Shown here: positions 16,339 through 17,709 of the stretch, piece after piece
How the letters are laid out: the number at the start of each line of letters is the position of its first letter
How positions within the stretch are numbered: the first letter of the stretch is position 1
Assembly: GCA_011772595.1 (NCBI GenBank)
Contig: WVZH01000565.1
Location: 11,076-28,784, forward strand
Source: Anaerolineales bacterium
Lineage (GTDB): Bacteria; Chloroflexota; Anaerolineae; Anaerolineales; E44-bin32
DNA: 17,709 nucleotides
Reading direction: 5' to 3'
Position numbers and translations under genes: made by a program
The notes under the pieces: generated by a model
Database searches by the model: none
Seen by the model: only the letters and a program-made list of their open reading frames with translations
What the model was told of the DNA's origin: nothing

Positions 16339-17600
16339 ATGAGTTCTATACGGATCTCTGCGATATTCCTCCTGACTGCTCTCACTGTTGGAGTATGCAC
16401 AGTAGCTGTTCCTCAGTCCGGGGCTCCATTTATCCACAGATTGCCGAAACGAGGATTTCTCTAACTACATTCACACCCACGCCATCTCTCACACCGACGA
16501 TTGAGCTCACTCGAACCCCCACTGTCGTGCTAGCCATAGCTACACTGACTTTGATCCATCATCGACTAGCCGGATGTAAATCTTCCCCAACAATCGAACT
16601 TGGTTCAATGACACTCGCCTTCACCGCGGACTGGGATGGTGATCCAGATCTGTACCTAATCCAAGGAGAAGGAAGCAACTTACGACAACTGACGGACAAC
16701 GATGTTAATAATTACGGAGCAAGTTGGTCTTTGGATGGAGAAAGCACTGTGTATTTCAGCACAGGCCGTCTAGGACGTAGATTGTACGTTTCTCAGTCGG
16801 ATGGCACGGATCCAAGGTTGGTTACTTCCCAGATATGGGATCCAATTTGGTATTACAGTCGGGTGCCGTTTGGGGATGAGATTATGATCATACTTCAAGA
16901 CGACCTTTATGCGGTAGACATCGATGATGGATCGTGGATCAACATTACGGACCATACCAAGCTCCACCCAAAAGGCGCATCCTTCTCGCCTGATGGTGGA
17001 TTAATTGCGTTCGTGGCCTGCATTTCAGGACCTTGGCCTTGGAAACGCTTCTTCCTGATGGCTGTTGATGGTTCTTGGACAAACTCCATCGATTACTATC
17101 GAGGCAACGTACACTATGCTACTTGGCACCCGTCGGAGCGTCGGATGACTTTTAGGAGTACGGGACCCGATGGGGAGGGCTTCTGATACGACAAGGCATA
17201 TATTCTGGAGTCAGATGGCACCATTCATGAGTCACATCTAGTTACAGGCGACATACTGTCATCAACGGAATAGTCTCCAAGCGGTGAGATGATCGCGTAT
17301 GTCGACCAAGATAAGGAGAGCGTGGCGGCTGGGCTCGGATATTTTAGTGGGTTTCTAAGGGTGTTTAATGAAGATCAGAGTTACATAGCCACTGTCGTGG
17401 GTCCGAATGACGGGAAGAGCGTAGAATTTCATGGTAAGAGCTGGGCGCCGGACAGCCGGCATATCGCATATGGCGTTCTCACAGGACACCAGATAGAACC
17501 TCATAATATCGAAGTGATGGACATTTGCACTGGGAATTCACACCTTCTGGTTGAATCAGCGGACACTTGGACCCCATTGGCTTGGAGACCGCTACCCTAG
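16339..17600 (+). pseudogene. Third propeller paralogue, broken by a frameshift and two stops
   Basis: A signal-peptide start at 16339 (MSSIRISAIFLLTALTVGV) runs into a stop near 16462. The Thr/Pro linker and propeller continue in another frame, readable from about 16395, so a frameshift lies within about 65 bases. The propeller frame matches the other copies (MTLAFTADWDGDPDLYLIQG, then LTDNDVNNYGASWS). It is then cut by TGA at 17184-17186 and TAG at 17271-17273, after which the same frame continues with SPSGEMIAYVD, WAPDSRHIAY and DICTGNSHLLV to a stop at 17598-17600. The TAG falls exactly where paralogues have the Trp of WSPDG, and the TGA is also one change from TGG. There is no good ribosome binding site. 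A shortened product from 16395 or a fragment from 17289 is possible but would lack export or most blades. Assembly error is the main alternative to real decay. Confidence 0.85.
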
Positions 17601-17709
17601 GCCACCCTTTGCATACTCAACGACTCAAAGCTCAAGAGATTCAAGCTAGCTCACTTTCGGTGATTGAGGATCTCTAGGACGCTTCGATTGTACCTAAGAT
17701 AGTATCACC

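Noticed and set aside
17184..17273. Stop-codon recoding (Sec, Pyl or reassigned stops) in the third propeller gene
   Set aside because: Two different stops plus a frameshift in a single duplicated gene, while neighbours use TGA and TAG as normal ends (13671, 14911), fit a pseudogene better.
17601..17709. Imperfect inverted repeat AGAGATTCAA/TTGAGGATCTCT at the right edge
   Set aside because: Pairing has gaps, there is no T-run, and the loop is long; not enough to call a terminator.

Overview
The window looks like a piece of a moderately GC-rich environmental bacterium with anaerobic metabolism. A member of the Chloroflexota (Anaerolineae-like) is my best guess. The reasons are a very large MalT-type LuxR regulator, a single-chain pyruvate:ferredoxin oxidoreductase, Thr/Pro-rich linkers on secreted lipoproteins with TolB-like propellers, and clusters of short palindromic repeats between genes. 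This is inference from gene style; there is no rRNA or other phylogenetic marker, and I found no tRNA, CRISPR array, transposase or phage gene.

Left part (1-4700): a tandem-GAF sensory protein runs off the left edge on the minus strand. It is divergent from a 923-residue STAND ATPase/LuxR regulator (1180-3951). A 75-residue charged small protein with a strong ribosome binding site follows (4149-4376). After it comes a 326-base non-coding stretch whose last part can form two mutually exclusive hairpins, in front of a UbiA-family prenyltransferase (4703-5704).

Middle part (5700-10800): a strong terminator and several palindromic repeats separate the prenyltransferase from a convergent gene. 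That gene encodes a dihydroorotate-dehydrogenase-like flavoprotein which lacks the usual catalytic Cys/Ser motif. It is transcribed away from nifJ (7156-10737), a complete pyruvate:ferredoxin/flavodoxin oxidoreductase with all visible cluster cysteines and TPP motifs. A good sigma-70-type promoter lies in front of nifJ and a hairpin follows it.

Right part (10890-17700): a consensus-like promoter leads into a secreted 895-residue multidomain protein. Its order is signal peptide, C39-like papain-fold domain, an extraordinary Arg/Tyr-rich segment, two SH3-like domains and a 3D (double-psi barrel) domain. Behind it on the same strand are three paralogous secreted TolB/WD40-like six-bladed propeller genes. 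The first two are intact lipoproteins. The third is decayed, with a frameshift after the signal peptide and two in-frame stops. All three paralogues keep a Cys pair flanking the propeller. The most unusual content is this surface-protein cassette, together with the catalytically odd flavoprotein beside nifJ.
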